From Peptoniphilus_B koenoeneniae (lineage in GTDB: Bacteria; Bacillota; Clostridia; Tissierellales; Peptoniphilaceae), in NCBI RefSeq assembly GCF_030812875.1, contig NZ_JAUSTN010000003.1:62001-126000 (forward strand): 64,000 nt of DNA, read 5' to 3'. Positions 42,716 through 51,272 of the stretch are shown here, one piece after another. Within the stretch, counting starts at the first letter, position 1, and every line of letters begins with the position of its first letter. The translations under genes and the position numbers were made by a program. Under the pieces are notes generated by a model that saw nothing but the letters and a program-made list of their open reading frames with translations, searched no databases and had not been told where the DNA came from.

Positions 42716-43972
42716 ATGAACAGCTCAAATTATATTGAAATCCAAGGCACTTATTCAACAACTTTAAGAGAAGGTCAAATTGCAAGCTTCGATTTGGAAA
42801 CTGATTTGAACTCTACAAGACCTCTCTTACATAAACAATCAAGGTTTCTATACATAACTGACGGCAAGGGAAAAATTTTAATCCAAAATCAAGTACATAT
42901 AATGGAACCCGGCGTTGTGATTACTCTTTTGCCTTGGCAGATAAGTGAAATAATTGAAGTAAGCGAACCTATAAGCTACTATCTTTTAATTTATTCTTTT
43001 GATCTTATTAATAATGTTATAAAAAGGATTTTTAACATAGATAACGAAGAGTTTAACATGGTTGATCTTTTATACAAAAACAATTCCATTTTTTTAAATG
43101 AATCGGATAGTCGTAAATTTAAGAGAATTTTTGAAGATATCCGTGATGAAGTAGGCATGAGAAGTGTTGACATAAATACTAATAAAATGGATTTTTCAGG
43201 TATTTATGTGGTAAGTAAACTTACAGAACTTATTGTTGAATATTTAAGACATACTAAAAAAGAATATAAAAATGAAAACACTCCTCTTCCTTCAGAAGAA
43301 ATTTTTCAATATATGTACTTAAATTCTCAAAAGAAGATAAGTTTAAAAGAAATGTCAAGAATTTTCTTAATGAGTGAATCTTCAATTTCTCGTTATATAT
43401 ATTCCATGACAGGTCTTGGCTTTTATGATCTGTTAAATGAAATGAAATATGCCAAGGCAATTTTCTTTCTTCTTTATACAGACATGAACCTGGAAGAAAT
43501 AGCTGAAATCTTAAATTACACCGATGCCGCTCACTTTTCAAAGACCTTCAACAATCGTAATGGAATGGGTTCAAAAAAATTCAGAGAAACTTATCAAAAT
43601 ATAAATAAAATTACTCATATAAAGCACGATGAAAATACTGGTCAAATGATTGATTACATTTACAAAAATTACTACAAAAATTTAAATATAAATTTAGTAT
43701 CAAAAAAATTTGATATGACTATAACTTCTATAAATGATTCTCTAAGATACCTGGTGGAATTAAATTTCTCAAACTTTTTAAATAGAATTCGTATAAATAA
43801 GGCAGCAAGTCTTTTATTAAATACTGATAAAACTATAACCGATATAGCTCTTGAAGTTGGTTACAATTCTACTAAAACTTTTAACAGAAACTTTTTAAAA
43901 TTTATGAAAATTAATCCTGGAGAGTTTAGAGCCCTTGTAACTGAACAAAATGACAAGGAAAAAAGCTTTTAG
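42716..43972 (+). CDS. AraC-family regulator with two HTH modules
   Basis: A 418-residue regulator starting at ATG 42716 (AAGGAGG upstream). Residues 1-150 look like a cupin sensor domain. Unusually, two AraC-type double-HTH regions follow: the first at about 200-290 (SLKEMSRIFLMSESSISRYIYSMTGLG..., NLEEIAEILNYTDAAHFSKTF) and the second at about 315-410 (LVSKKFDMTITSINDSLRYLVEL..., ITDIALEVGYNSTKTFNRNF...NPGEFR). It stands between the divergent ornithine carbamoyltransferase operon and the two LOR/SDH-like genes, so it probably controls both, perhaps in response to ornithine or citrulline. Confidence 0.85.
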   Translation: MNSSNYIEIQGTYSTTLREGQIASFDLETDLNSTRPLLHKQSRFLYITDGKGKILIQNQVHIMEPGVVITLLPWQISEIIEVSEPISYYLLIYSFDLINNVIKRIFNIDNEEFNMVDLLYKNNSIFLNESDSRKFKRIFEDIRDEVGMRSVDINTNKMDFSGIYVVSKLTELIVEYLRHTKKEYKNENTPLPSEEIFQYMYLNSQKKISLKEMSRIFLMSESSISRYIYSMTGLGFYDLLNEMKYAKAIFFLLYTDMNLEEIAEILNYTDAAHFSKTFNNRNGMGSKKFRETYQNINKITHIKHDENTGQMIDYIYKNYYKNLNINLVSKKFDMTITSINDSLRYLVELNFSNFLNRIRINKAASLLLNTDKTITDIALEVGYNSTKTFNRNFLKFMKINPGEFRALVTEQNDKEKSF

Positions 43973-44018
43973 GAAAAAGTTGCCACATTTTTTTGTATTT
44001 AATTGAATAATATTTATG

Positions 44019-44042
44019 TAAACCTTGAATCTTCAAGGTTTA
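44019..44042 (+). terminator. terminator after the AraC gene
   Basis: TAAACCTTGA pairs with TCAAGGTTTA, followed by a T-rich run. Confidence 0.75.
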
Positions 44043-44073
44043 TTTCTTTTTCTAACCTTTGTTAAAACACAAA

Positions 44074-44094
44074 ATCATATTCCTATGATACAAT
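44074..44094 (+). promoter_or_regulatory. extended -10 and dyad upstream of the LOR/SDH-like genes
   Basis: ATCATA-TTCC-TATGAT, a perfect 6-base inverted repeat, overlaps an extended -10 (TG-N-TACAAT, 44089-44094). It is a candidate operator 31 bases before the first gene. Confidence 0.45.
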
Positions 44095-44124
44095 TTAAGT
44101 AAATAAAATATAAGGAGGAGACTC

Positions 44125-45300
44125 ATGAAATTTGAATTGCCACTTTTTACATGTCCTGATTTCTCTCAAGATAAATACAAAGATATGGGACAGGTAAATT
44201 TTGCAAAAGTTGAAAAAGACGGTGTAGCTCCTGATGGATTCTATCTGACTACACACATGCCCACTTTTTATCATGTAAATGGTAAATGGCATTTACCCGA
44301 ACACAACTCACTAAACTGTGTTGCAGTTCTTGAAAACGGAAAGATAATTATTAAAGAACTTAGAGACTTAAAAGTTGGTGAAGAAGTTGCCCTTGGAAGA
44401 AGTCGTGACGGAAGTGAAGGTATTTTAGAATATAAAGAAGGCTTCCCACAATCTGTTTATAACACTCCAGGAAAAGCTGTAGAAACTTCTTTTTCAAGAG
44501 ATTATGACACTTTATTCTCTCAAATGGAATATGAAAGAGATAACGGCGGATATATAGTTTGGGTTCTTGGACCTTCAGTTGTATTTGACCATGACACAAG
44601 AATTGCCTTAAACCACCTTGCAGAAAATGGATATATTAATTGTCTTCTTGCAGGAAATGCAATGGCTACTCACGACCTTGAAGGAGGTTTCTTAGGTACA
44701 GCTCTTGGACAAAACATCTACACTCAAGAAAATGTTCCTATGGGACACTATAACCACCTTGACTTGCTAAATGAAGTAAGAACAATTGGTTCAATCAAAA
44801 AATTTATTGATGCTGGAAATGTAAAAGACGGTATTATTAAAACTTTAACTCAAATGGATATACCTTATGTTCTTGCAGGTTCAATTCGTGATGACGGACC
44901 TCTTCCTGAAGTTCACGGTGATGTTGATGATGCTTTAACAGCTGTTAAAAAAGAACTTGATAAGGCTACTTTAATAATAGGTCTTGCAACTATGCTTCAT
45001 AATGTAAGTACTGCAAACCTTGCTTCAAGTTACAGAATACGTAAAGACGGAAAAATTTCACCTGTTTATATGTATGTAATAGACATAACTGAAAATATTG
45101 CAAACAAAGTTTGTGCAGCAAGAGAAAATGTTGCTTGTATCCCTATGATTACAAATGTTCAAGACTTTGTAGTTAACTGTGAAAAAGCACTTGTAACTCC
45201 GGCAGATAAAACTTTCGCAAGAGAAATGGAACTTCCGGAAGAAGAATATGTAGAACTTGATAAAAAACAAAAGGAAGGGGAAAGAAACAATGAAATTTGA
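44125..45300 (+). CDS. LOR/SDH-family protein, ornithine cyclodeaminase-like (first of pair)
   Basis: A 391-residue protein of the TIGR00300/archaeal ornithine cyclodeaminase family, whose relatives include the C-terminal domain of cyanobacterial AgrE/ArgZ that converts ornithine to proline and ammonia. Residues 1-110 match the LOR/SDH N-terminal domain. The NAD-binding and active region has LAGNAMATHDLEGGFLGTALG (about 175-195), GHYNHL (207-212) and AGSIRDDGPLPEV (about 252-264), all family signatures. A C-terminal acidic/lysine tail overlaps the second gene by 11 bases. AAGGAGGAG precedes the start. Activity on ornithine is inferred from family and context. Confidence 0.82.
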   Translation: MKFELPLFTCPDFSQDKYKDMGQVNFAKVEKDGVAPDGFYLTTHMPTFYHVNGKWHLPEHNSLNCVAVLENGKIIIKELRDLKVGEEVALGRSRDGSEGILEYKEGFPQSVYNTPGKAVETSFSRDYDTLFSQMEYERDNGGYIVWVLGPSVVFDHDTRIALNHLAENGYINCLLAGNAMATHDLEGGFLGTALGQNIYTQENVPMGHYNHLDLLNEVRTIGSIKKFIDAGNVKDGIIKTLTQMDIPYVLAGSIRDDGPLPEVHGDVDDALTAVKKELDKATLIIGLATMLHNVSTANLASSYRIRKDGKISPVYMYVIDITENIANKVCAARENVACIPMITNVQDFVVNCEKALVTPADKTFAREMELPEEEYVELDKKQKEGERNNEI

Positions 45301-46384
45301 AATGCCAAAATATCATCATCCCGACTTTGAACAAGATTTTTTAAAGAATGCACCTAATGTTACTCTTGAAGAAGTAAAAGTTGATGGAATAAGCCCAAGA
45401 CACTATCATGCCCTTTCAGTTTACCCTGAATATTTCAAGATTAACGGAAAATGGGTTTTAGCTACTCAAAGTAGAATGGACACTGTTTGTGTTGCAGATG
45501 ATACACCGGGAAAAGAAAGTGTAAATATAGTTGAATTCAGAAACTTAAAAAAAGGCGACAAGGTTGTAATTGGTCGTACTGAAGACGGTTCTGAAGGAAT
45601 TTATATGTGGACACAAGGCTTCCTTGAAGATACACAAGAACTTGATACTTTTGCTTTTAGAGCAGGACGTTCAAGAGAAACTGCTTTCAGTGTTGACTAC
45701 GATACTCTTTATGAAGTATTAAGACATGAAAAAGCAAACAATGGATATGTAACTTTAATTGTAGGTTCAGCTCTTGCCCTTGATAGAGATTCAAGGTTAG
45801 CTCTTGAAAGACTTATAAGAAACGGTTATGTTCAAGCAATTTTCTGCGGTACTGAAACAGCAGCTTTTGACCTTGAAAAAGGAATCTTCGGAACATCTTG
45901 GGGACAAGAAACTTTTGAAAGAGAACAAAATACAACACAAAACTTATTTGATACAATAAATCTTGCAAGAAAATACGGTTCAACAAAGGCTCTTTGTGAA
46001 TCAGGAAAAGTAAAAGACGGCTTTATGAAAGCCTGCGTTGAAATGAATGTACCTGTTGTAATGGCAGGAACAATTCGTGATAGACTTGGTCTTCCTGAAA
46101 CAATAAACAATGTTTACGCTGCACAAAATGAAATGAGAAAGCACGCTCGTAAAACTTCAACAATTATAATGATGGGTGCTATTCTATATACAATAGCAAC
46201 AGGAAACATGACTCCTTCTTACAATGAGTTTGACGGACTTATAAGACCTGTTTACATGTATACAATAGATATACAAGAATTTGCCGTAAACAAACTTTCA
46301 GATAGAGGAACTTTAACAGCTGTATCAATGGTTACAAACGTACAAGACTTTATCAGAAATGTAGATAGAGCTCTTAACGGCTGA
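45290..46384 (+). CDS. LOR/SDH-family protein, diverged second subunit
   Basis: A 364-residue paralogue of the preceding gene (both start MKFE-P-, share DTLxEV/FSQ, GTxxGQ, VKDG, AGxIRD, NVQDF). I start at ATG 45290 with a GGAAGGGGA site; a longer in-frame start lies inside the upstream gene. Signature residues are altered: GNAMATHDLE reads GTETAAFDLE, the GHYNHL segment is replaced by TTQNLF, and SIRDDGPLPEV reads TIRDRLGLPE. It is therefore probably a non-catalytic or differently specific partner that forms a hetero-oligomer with the first. Confidence 0.8.
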   Translation: MKFEMPKYHHPDFEQDFLKNAPNVTLEEVKVDGISPRHYHALSVYPEYFKINGKWVLATQSRMDTVCVADDTPGKESVNIVEFRNLKKGDKVVIGRTEDGSEGIYMWTQGFLEDTQELDTFAFRAGRSRETAFSVDYDTLYEVLRHEKANNGYVTLIVGSALALDRDSRLALERLIRNGYVQAIFCGTETAAFDLEKGIFGTSWGQETFEREQNTTQNLFDTINLARKYGSTKALCESGKVKDGFMKACVEMNVPVVMAGTIRDRLGLPETINNVYAAQNEMRKHARKTSTIIMMGAILYTIATGNMTPSYNEFDGLIRPVYMYTIDIQEFAVNKLSDRGTLTAVSMVTNVQDFIRNVDRALNG

Positions 46385-46387
46385 TAA

Positions 46388-46416
46388 TTGACAAAAAAAG
46401 CGGTTTTTTATAAAAT
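46388..46416 (+). promoter_or_regulatory. strong promoter-like sequence after the LOR/SDH pair
   Basis: TTGACA (46388-46393), 17 bases, TAAAAT (46411-46416). A terminator lies about 35 bases downstream of the -10, before the next gene. Confidence 0.6.
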
Positions 46417-46451
46417 ATAATTAACCCTTGGGACAATATTTTATATTGTCG

Positions 46452-46476
46452 GGACGGCTTAAGGCCGTCCTTTTTA
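46452..46476 (+). terminator. intrinsic terminator before the PNPOx-like gene
   Basis: GGACGGC pairs with GCCGTCC across TTAAG, followed by TTTTTATTTT. A second hairpin (GACAATAT / ATATTGTC) sits just upstream. Confidence 0.8.
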
Positions 46477-46494
46477 TTTTATTAGGAGGTAATT

Positions 46495-46944
46495 ATGAAA
46501 AAATATCTTACAGAAGAAGAATGTTACGAAATATTGGATAAGGCTGATTACGGAACTCTCGCCCTAAGTCAAGGAGAAAGACCCTACTTAATTCCCATGA
46601 ACTATACTGTAATAGATGGAGAAATTTATCTTCACACTGCAATGAAGGGAAGAAAAGTCGACATACTTAAAGAAAATAAACGTGCAGCTTTTTCTATTGT
46701 CATCTCCCACAAATTAGTGGAAGAAAAATTTACCTTCAATTTCACTTCCATCCTCTATGAAGGCCTTGCTCAAATAGTTGAAAATAAAAATGAAAAAGTA
46801 AAAGTTCTTGAATCCTTAGTAAAAAAACACTCCAAAAACTTTTTACAAGAAGCAAAAAAAGTAATAGAAAGATCCTGTGACCATACCCTCATAATAAGAC
46901 TTAAAAAGGAAAAACTTACAGGTCGATTAAGTAAAATGGATTAA
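46495..46944 (+). CDS. pyridoxamine 5'-phosphate oxidase-family (NimA-like) flavoprotein
   Basis: A 149-residue split-barrel protein (EECYEILDKADYGTLALSQGERPYLIPMNYTVIDGEIYLHTAMKGRKVDILKENKRAAFSI in shorter terms: the YLIPMNY and GRKVDIL flavin-binding segments are visible). Relatives bind FMN, F420 or haem; some, called Nim, reduce nitroimidazoles. The exact substrate cannot be told. AGGAGGT precedes the start, and a methyltransferase gene follows 48 bases later. Confidence 0.8.
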   Translation: MKKYLTEEECYEILDKADYGTLALSQGERPYLIPMNYTVIDGEIYLHTAMKGRKVDILKENKRAAFSIVISHKLVEEKFTFNFTSILYEGLAQIVENKNEKVKVLESLVKKHSKNFLQEAKKVIERSCDHTLIIRLKKEKLTGRLSKMD

Positions 46945-46992
46945 AAATTTAATAAAAGAAATTAAATTTTTAAGTTTTTTATGGAGATAAAA

Positions 46993-47460
46993 ATGAAATT
47001 TGCCTACTATAAAACGGACTTTGATCCTGATAAAACTTTTATAGAAATAGGTTATGAAAAGGATTTTATAAAATCTATAAAACTTTTGGACGGGATTTCT
47101 CATAAAGATGAAAAATCAAAAATAAGCGACCAATGTTTTAAAGAGTTGGAAGAATATTTTAAGGGCAAAAGAAAAAAATTCACTGTAAAATTTAAGGCTC
47201 AGGGAACAGAATTTCAAGAAAAATGTTGGAAAGAACTTTTAAAAATCCCCTACGGTCAAACAAAAACCTATGGTCAAATTGCTGAAGAAATAAAAAATCC
47301 CAAAGCTGCAAGAGCTGTGGGAAATGCAAACAATAAAAATCCCCTATGGATAATAATCCCTTGCCACAGGGTTATAGGAAAAAATGGAAGTTTAACAGGT
47401 TATGCCGGTGGACTTAAAATAAAAGAAAAGCTTTTAAAACTTGAAAAAGAAAATTTATAG
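46993..47460 (+). CDS. ogt: methylated-DNA-protein-cysteine methyltransferase
   Basis: A 155-residue suicide repair enzyme that removes alkyl groups from O6 of guanine. The acceptor site is IPCHRVIG, preceded by the helix-turn-helix segment GQTKTYGQIAEEI, NPKAARAVGNANNKNP. I start at ATG 46993 after GGAGAT. An N-terminal domain of about 70 residues is present without the Ada zinc site, as in Ogt. Confidence 0.95.
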   Translation: MKFAYYKTDFDPDKTFIEIGYEKDFIKSIKLLDGISHKDEKSKISDQCFKELEEYFKGKRKKFTVKFKAQGTEFQEKCWKELLKIPYGQTKTYGQIAEEIKNPKAARAVGNANNKNPLWIIIPCHRVIGKNGSLTGYAGGLKIKEKLLKLEKENL

Positions 47461-47487
47461 GAGGTATAAATACCTCCTATTTTTTAT
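47457..47487 (+). terminator. terminator after ogt
   Basis: ATAGGAGGTA pairs with TACCTCCTAT, followed by TTTTTTATTT. It faces the convergent gene. Confidence 0.8.
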
Positions 47488-47489
47488 TT

Positions 47490-48254
47490 CTATTCTTCAT
47501 CTTTTTTCTCTTGACTTTGAACTTCTTTTAAATGTTTCAATTCCTTAAGGTCTCCCTTTCTTATAGTTTCAGCCTTTATATCAAAAATTGAAAGGGCATT
47601 TTCCCAAGAAACAGCTTCTACATTTTCTTTTCTATCCTTTCCAGGAACAAGTATTATGGAAAATTCTTCAGTTTCAAGAGGACTTGAGTCCATAATCTTT
47701 TGAAGTTCTTTAAGAATTTTTAAAGCTTCTTCAAAACTTGGATTTTCACAGAAGCCATAAGCATTTGCCTTAACTTGATAGGGAAAATTATTAAAATCAA
47801 TTTTTTCATCTATGGTGAAAATATTTTTATAGCCATCCTTTTCTATTGGCTCAAGGGTTATTTTATATGGAAATTTATTTTCCTCTTCAATTTTTCTTCC
47901 ATATTGGTAAAGCCCCTCCATAAATCTTGAATATGTGTTAAATATCCTATCTCCATAAGTGTCATATATAAGTCCTCCCAACTTATTAAAGCTGAGGACA
48001 AAATTACTGTCAATACTATTTTCATCTCTTAAATGAATATCATAAGTTCCAGATTTAAAATTGTAGATGGTCTTATCTCTTATTAATTTAAGGTCTTTAT
48101 AATTGTTTTCTATGTATTTATCCGCCGTCCTATCCACTAAAATTTTTGAAATCGGATTGCCGAAAAAGGAATTTGCTATAAATAAAAATATAAGTAAAAG
48201 GACTATTAAAAAAATCTTCCCTATTTTATATAAAGTTTTATTTTTTTCTTTCAT
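47490..48254 (-). CDS. membrane-anchored protein, YfjL-like
   Basis: A 254-residue protein with one N-terminal membrane helix (about residues 10-28) and a large extracellular domain containing NPISKILVDRTADKYIENNY, which resembles Bacillus YfjL-type proteins. The tail is Lys/Glu-rich. The function of this family is not known to me. It is a single gene. Confidence 0.6.
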   Translation of the reverse strand: MKEKNKTLYKIGKIFLIVLLLIFLFIANSFFGNPISKILVDRTADKYIENNYKDLKLIRDKTIYNFKSGTYDIHLRDENSIDSNFVLSFNKLGGLIYDTYGDRIFNTYSRFMEGLYQYGRKIEEENKFPYKITLEPIEKDGYKNIFTIDEKIDFNNFPYQVKANAYGFCENPSFEEALKILKELQKIMDSSPLETEEFSIILVPGKDRKENVEAVSWENALSIFDIKAETIRKGDLKELKHLKEVQSQEKKDEE

Positions 48255-48316
48255 AAGTTTGCTCCCTTCCTATGAATTAACAAATATCTTATCTTAAAAA
48301 TATTATACATGAAATT

Positions 48317-48360
48317 GAAAAAAATCGGCAAAAAGAATTTTATCTTTATATTGCCGATTA
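48317..48360 (-). terminator. terminator after the P-type ATPase gene
   Basis: AATCGGCAA pairs with TTGCCGATT; on the minus strand seven T follow. Confidence 0.85.
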
Positions 48361-48390
48361 TTTTTAATATATTTTTAATTTATAAAAAGA

Positions 48391-51108
48391 TCAATCTTCT
48401 ATTTCCTTATAGGGATTTTCTCTGTGAAATTTTGAAAATCTTATTACTTTTTGAATTTCACCAAGGATAAGAGGAATGAAGCCTCCTATTAAAACAACTA
48501 TCCATTCACGAAGACCTATATTTTCCAATTGGAAAAGTTCTCTTACGTGGGGCACATACATTACAATTACCATTAGTAAAAATGAAAAAGCTGTTGCTAA
48601 AACTAATTTACTATTGGAAAAAGGTCCTATGTGCCAAATTGTATATCTTATAGATCTTGAAGAATAAGATCTTAAAAGTTCTGCAAGAATTAAGGTTCCA
48701 AATGCCATTGTCCTTGCATATTCAAGACCTATGCCTTCTTTCCCGAACCACTTTAAGCCTATTATATAAGCACCTATTGTTGCAATTGTTATTGCTATTG
48801 ATTGAACTATTACTGTAATTCTTATTTCATCATCAAGTATTGGTTCTTTAGGACTTCTTGGAGCTTCGTCCATTATTCCTTCATCACCCTTTTCTACTCC
48901 CAGAGCAAGGGCTGGAAAAGAATCTGTTACTAAATTTAACCACAAAAGTTGAATCGGAATAAGGGGTACAGGAAGATTTAATAAAATTGAAATTAAAACT
49001 ATTAAAACTTCTCCTATGTTGCAGGATAACAAATAGGAAACGAATTTTTTAATGTTTGAATAAATTATACGACCTTCTTCAACAGCATTTACTATAGTTG
49101 CAAAGTTATCGTCTGTTAAAATAACTTCTGCAGTTGATTTGGCAACATCCGTTCCTGTTATACCCATTGCAATACCAATATCAGCTTTTTTTATTGCTGG
49201 AGCATCATTTACTCCGTCTCCGGTCATGGCAGCTATGTGTCCATTTTGTTTTAAAGCTCTTACAATTTGTACTTTATTTTCAGGGCTTACTCTTGTGAAA
49301 ACTCTCTTTTTCTTAACAACTTCTCTTATTTCTTCTTCAGTCATGTTGTTAAGTTCTGCCCCTACTATGGCTTCCGAAGCATCTTTTGCAATGCCCAGTT
49401 CCTTTGCTATGGCAAGTCCTGTTTCAAAATAATCTCCCGTTATCATAATTGGAATTATTCCTGCTCGTTTACATTCTTTTATTGCTTCTTTTGCTTCTGG
49501 TCTTGCAGGATCTATCATGCCTGTAAGTCCTACAAATACCATTTGATTTTCAATAGTATCTGAATTTATATTGTTGGGAAGCTCTTCAAAACTTCTGTAG
49601 GAATATGCTAAAACTCTCAAAGCTTGTCTTGCAAATTCTATATTTTTATTTAAAATTTTTTCTCTTTTTTCTTCTGTTAATTCCTTAATTTCTCCATCTT
49701 CAAGGATGTGACTGCATCTTTGTAAAATTATATCCGGTGCACCCTTTGTAAAGGAGACAACTTTTTCTTTATAGTTATGAAAAGTTGTCATCATCTTTCT
49801 TTCAGAATCAAAGGGGATTTCTTCAATTCTTTGGTGATTTTTATTTAAGTGAGCTACTTTTGTTCCCTGCTTTTCAGTAAAGGTTAAAAGAGCAATTTCA
49901 GTAGGATCTCCTCCTATTTGAACTTTTTCCCCGTCAAAACCAAGTCTTGCATCATTTGTAAGACCGGCTATATCTGAAAGAATTTTTAAATCTTCTATAT
50001 CTTCAATTTTTTTATCCTTTGAAGAAAGTTGTCCCAGGGGAACATAACCTGTTCCGGAAACGTCTATTTCCGCATTATCTACAAAGGCTTTTACAACTGT
50101 CATTTCGTTTTGAGTAAGGGTTCCTGTTTTATCTGAGCATATTACAGTTGTTGTGCCTAGGGTTTCTACTGCAAGAAGTTTTTTAACAATTGCATTTTTA
50201 TCCGCCATCTTGCCCATGCCTAAAGACAATACTATTGTTACAATAGCAGGCAGTCCTTCAGGAACTGCTGCAACTGCAAGGGCAATTGCCGTCATAAACA
50301 TTTCTAAAGTGTCATTTTTATATAATTTTCCTACAATAAAAACTATTATACAAATACCAATTACAAGAAGACCCAGGGTCTTTGAAAGGCCTGCAAGTTT
50401 TTTTTGCAGGGGAGTTTCTTCATTATCTACAAGGGCTATAGAGGTCGCTATCTTTCCTATTTCACTTTGGTGACCTGTTGCTACTATAAGGCCTTTTCCA
50501 CGTCCATATGAGACCACTGTGGAGCTGTAGGCTATGTTTTTTCTATCTCCTATTCCCTCATCTTGGGTATAAACTTTTTTTGCATCTTTTTCTACGGGAA
50601 CTGATTCTCCAGTTAAAGAAGATTCATCAATTTTTAAGTTTTGAGATTCTATAAGTCTTAAATCTCCAGGAACTATATCGCCCGTTTCTAAAACAACCAA
50701 GTCACCTGGAACTAAAAGACCACTTTCAATTTCCATTTCTCTTCCGTCTCTTATTATTTTTGCCTTGGGAGAACTCATTTTTTGTAATGCTGCTATAGCT
50801 TTTTCCGCTCTTCCTTCTTGATAGAGGGATAAAATTGCATTTACAACAACTATGGCTATAATTATTACCGCTTCTACCTTATCTCCTGTAAATGCTGATA
50901 ATATTGAAGCTATTATAAGAATTATAATCATAGGGTCTAAAAATTGGTCCTTTAATTTTTCAATTAATGGCTTTTTTTCTTCCTGTTTTAATTCATTTCT
51001 TCCATATTTTTTCAGGGCCTTATTTGCCTTTTCACTACTTAGCCCTTTTTTAATGTCCGATGAAAATAATTCTGCTGTTTCATCAATTTTCTTTTTATAC
51101 CAGTCCAT
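48391..51108 (-). CDS. Ca2+-type P-type ATPase (likely Ca2+/Mn2+ efflux)
   Basis: A 905-residue P2A-type cation pump. The phosphorylation site is DKTGTLTQNE, the actuator has LTGESVPVEK, and the hinge is TGDGVNDAPA. The SERCA ion-binding residues have counterparts: PEGLP in helix 4, SCNIGE in helix 5 and NLVTDSFP in helix 6, so both ion sites could be formed. The N- and C-terminal cation ATPase domains are complete. A Mn2+-type riboswitch in its leader suggests that Mn2+ export is at least part of its job, as for related pumps in streptococci and lactococci. Confidence 0.92.
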   Translation of the reverse strand: MDWYKKKIDETAELFSSDIKKGLSSEKANKALKKYGRNELKQEEKKPLIEKLKDQFLDPMIIILIIASILSAFTGDKVEAVIIIAIVVVNAILSLYQEGRAEKAIAALQKMSSPKAKIIRDGREMEIESGLLVPGDLVVLETGDIVPGDLRLIESQNLKIDESSLTGESVPVEKDAKKVYTQDEGIGDRKNIAYSSTVVSYGRGKGLIVATGHQSEIGKIATSIALVDNEETPLQKKLAGLSKTLGLLVIGICIIVFIVGKLYKNDTLEMFMTAIALAVAAVPEGLPAIVTIVLSLGMGKMADKNAIVKKLLAVETLGTTTVICSDKTGTLTQNEMTVVKAFVDNAEIDVSGTGYVPLGQLSSKDKKIEDIEDLKILSDIAGLTNDARLGFDGEKVQIGGDPTEIALLTFTEKQGTKVAHLNKNHQRIEEIPFDSERKMMTTFHNYKEKVVSFTKGAPDIILQRCSHILEDGEIKELTEEKREKILNKNIEFARQALRVLAYSYRSFEELPNNINSDTIENQMVFVGLTGMIDPARPEAKEAIKECKRAGIIPIMITGDYFETGLAIAKELGIAKDASEAIVGAELNNMTEEEIREVVKKKRVFTRVSPENKVQIVRALKQNGHIAAMTGDGVNDAPAIKKADIGIAMGITGTDVAKSTAEVILTDDNFATIVNAVEEGRIIYSNIKKFVSYLLSCNIGEVLIVLISILLNLPVPLIPIQLLWLNLVTDSFPALALGVEKGDEGIMDEAPRSPKEPILDDEIRITVIVQSIAITIATIGAYIIGLKWFGKEGIGLEYARTMAFGTLILAELLRSYSSRSIRYTIWHIGPFSNSKLVLATAFSFLLMVIVMYVPHVRELFQLENIGLREWIVVLIGGFIPLILGEIQKVIRFSKFHRENPYKEIED

Positions 51109-51120
51109 CTTACCTCCTAT

Positions 51121-51156
51121 AAAAAAAAGACTTTTGCTTAAAAAAACAAAAGTCTT
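51121..51156 (-). terminator. riboswitch terminator in the P-ATPase leader
   Basis: On the minus strand AAGACTTTTG pairs with CAAAAGTCTT, followed by eight T. Its first arm overlaps the 3' side of the aptamer P1 helix, so the two structures exclude each other. Confidence 0.75.
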
Positions 51157-51229
51157 GCATACCTTTTAGGTTTTATCAACCGGGTTTAACCGTAATGACG
51201 ATTGATAAATTTTTGCTACTCCCTAATGT
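51146..51229 (-). ncRNA. yybP-ykoY-like Mn2+ riboswitch
   Basis: On the minus strand the leader has TAGGGAGTAGC, a long stem (TTTATCAA with TTGATAAA), CGTCA in the distal loop region and GCAAGACTTTTG at the 3' side, which are the conserved landmarks of yybP-ykoY aptamers. P1 can form from ACA-UU-AG with CU-UU-UGU. The terminator that follows shares the 3' strand of P1, so ligand binding would favour read-through of the pump gene. Confidence 0.7.
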
Positions 51230-51272
51230 ATTATTATTTTATCAAAAATTCTTTAATTTTTAAACTTAAATT

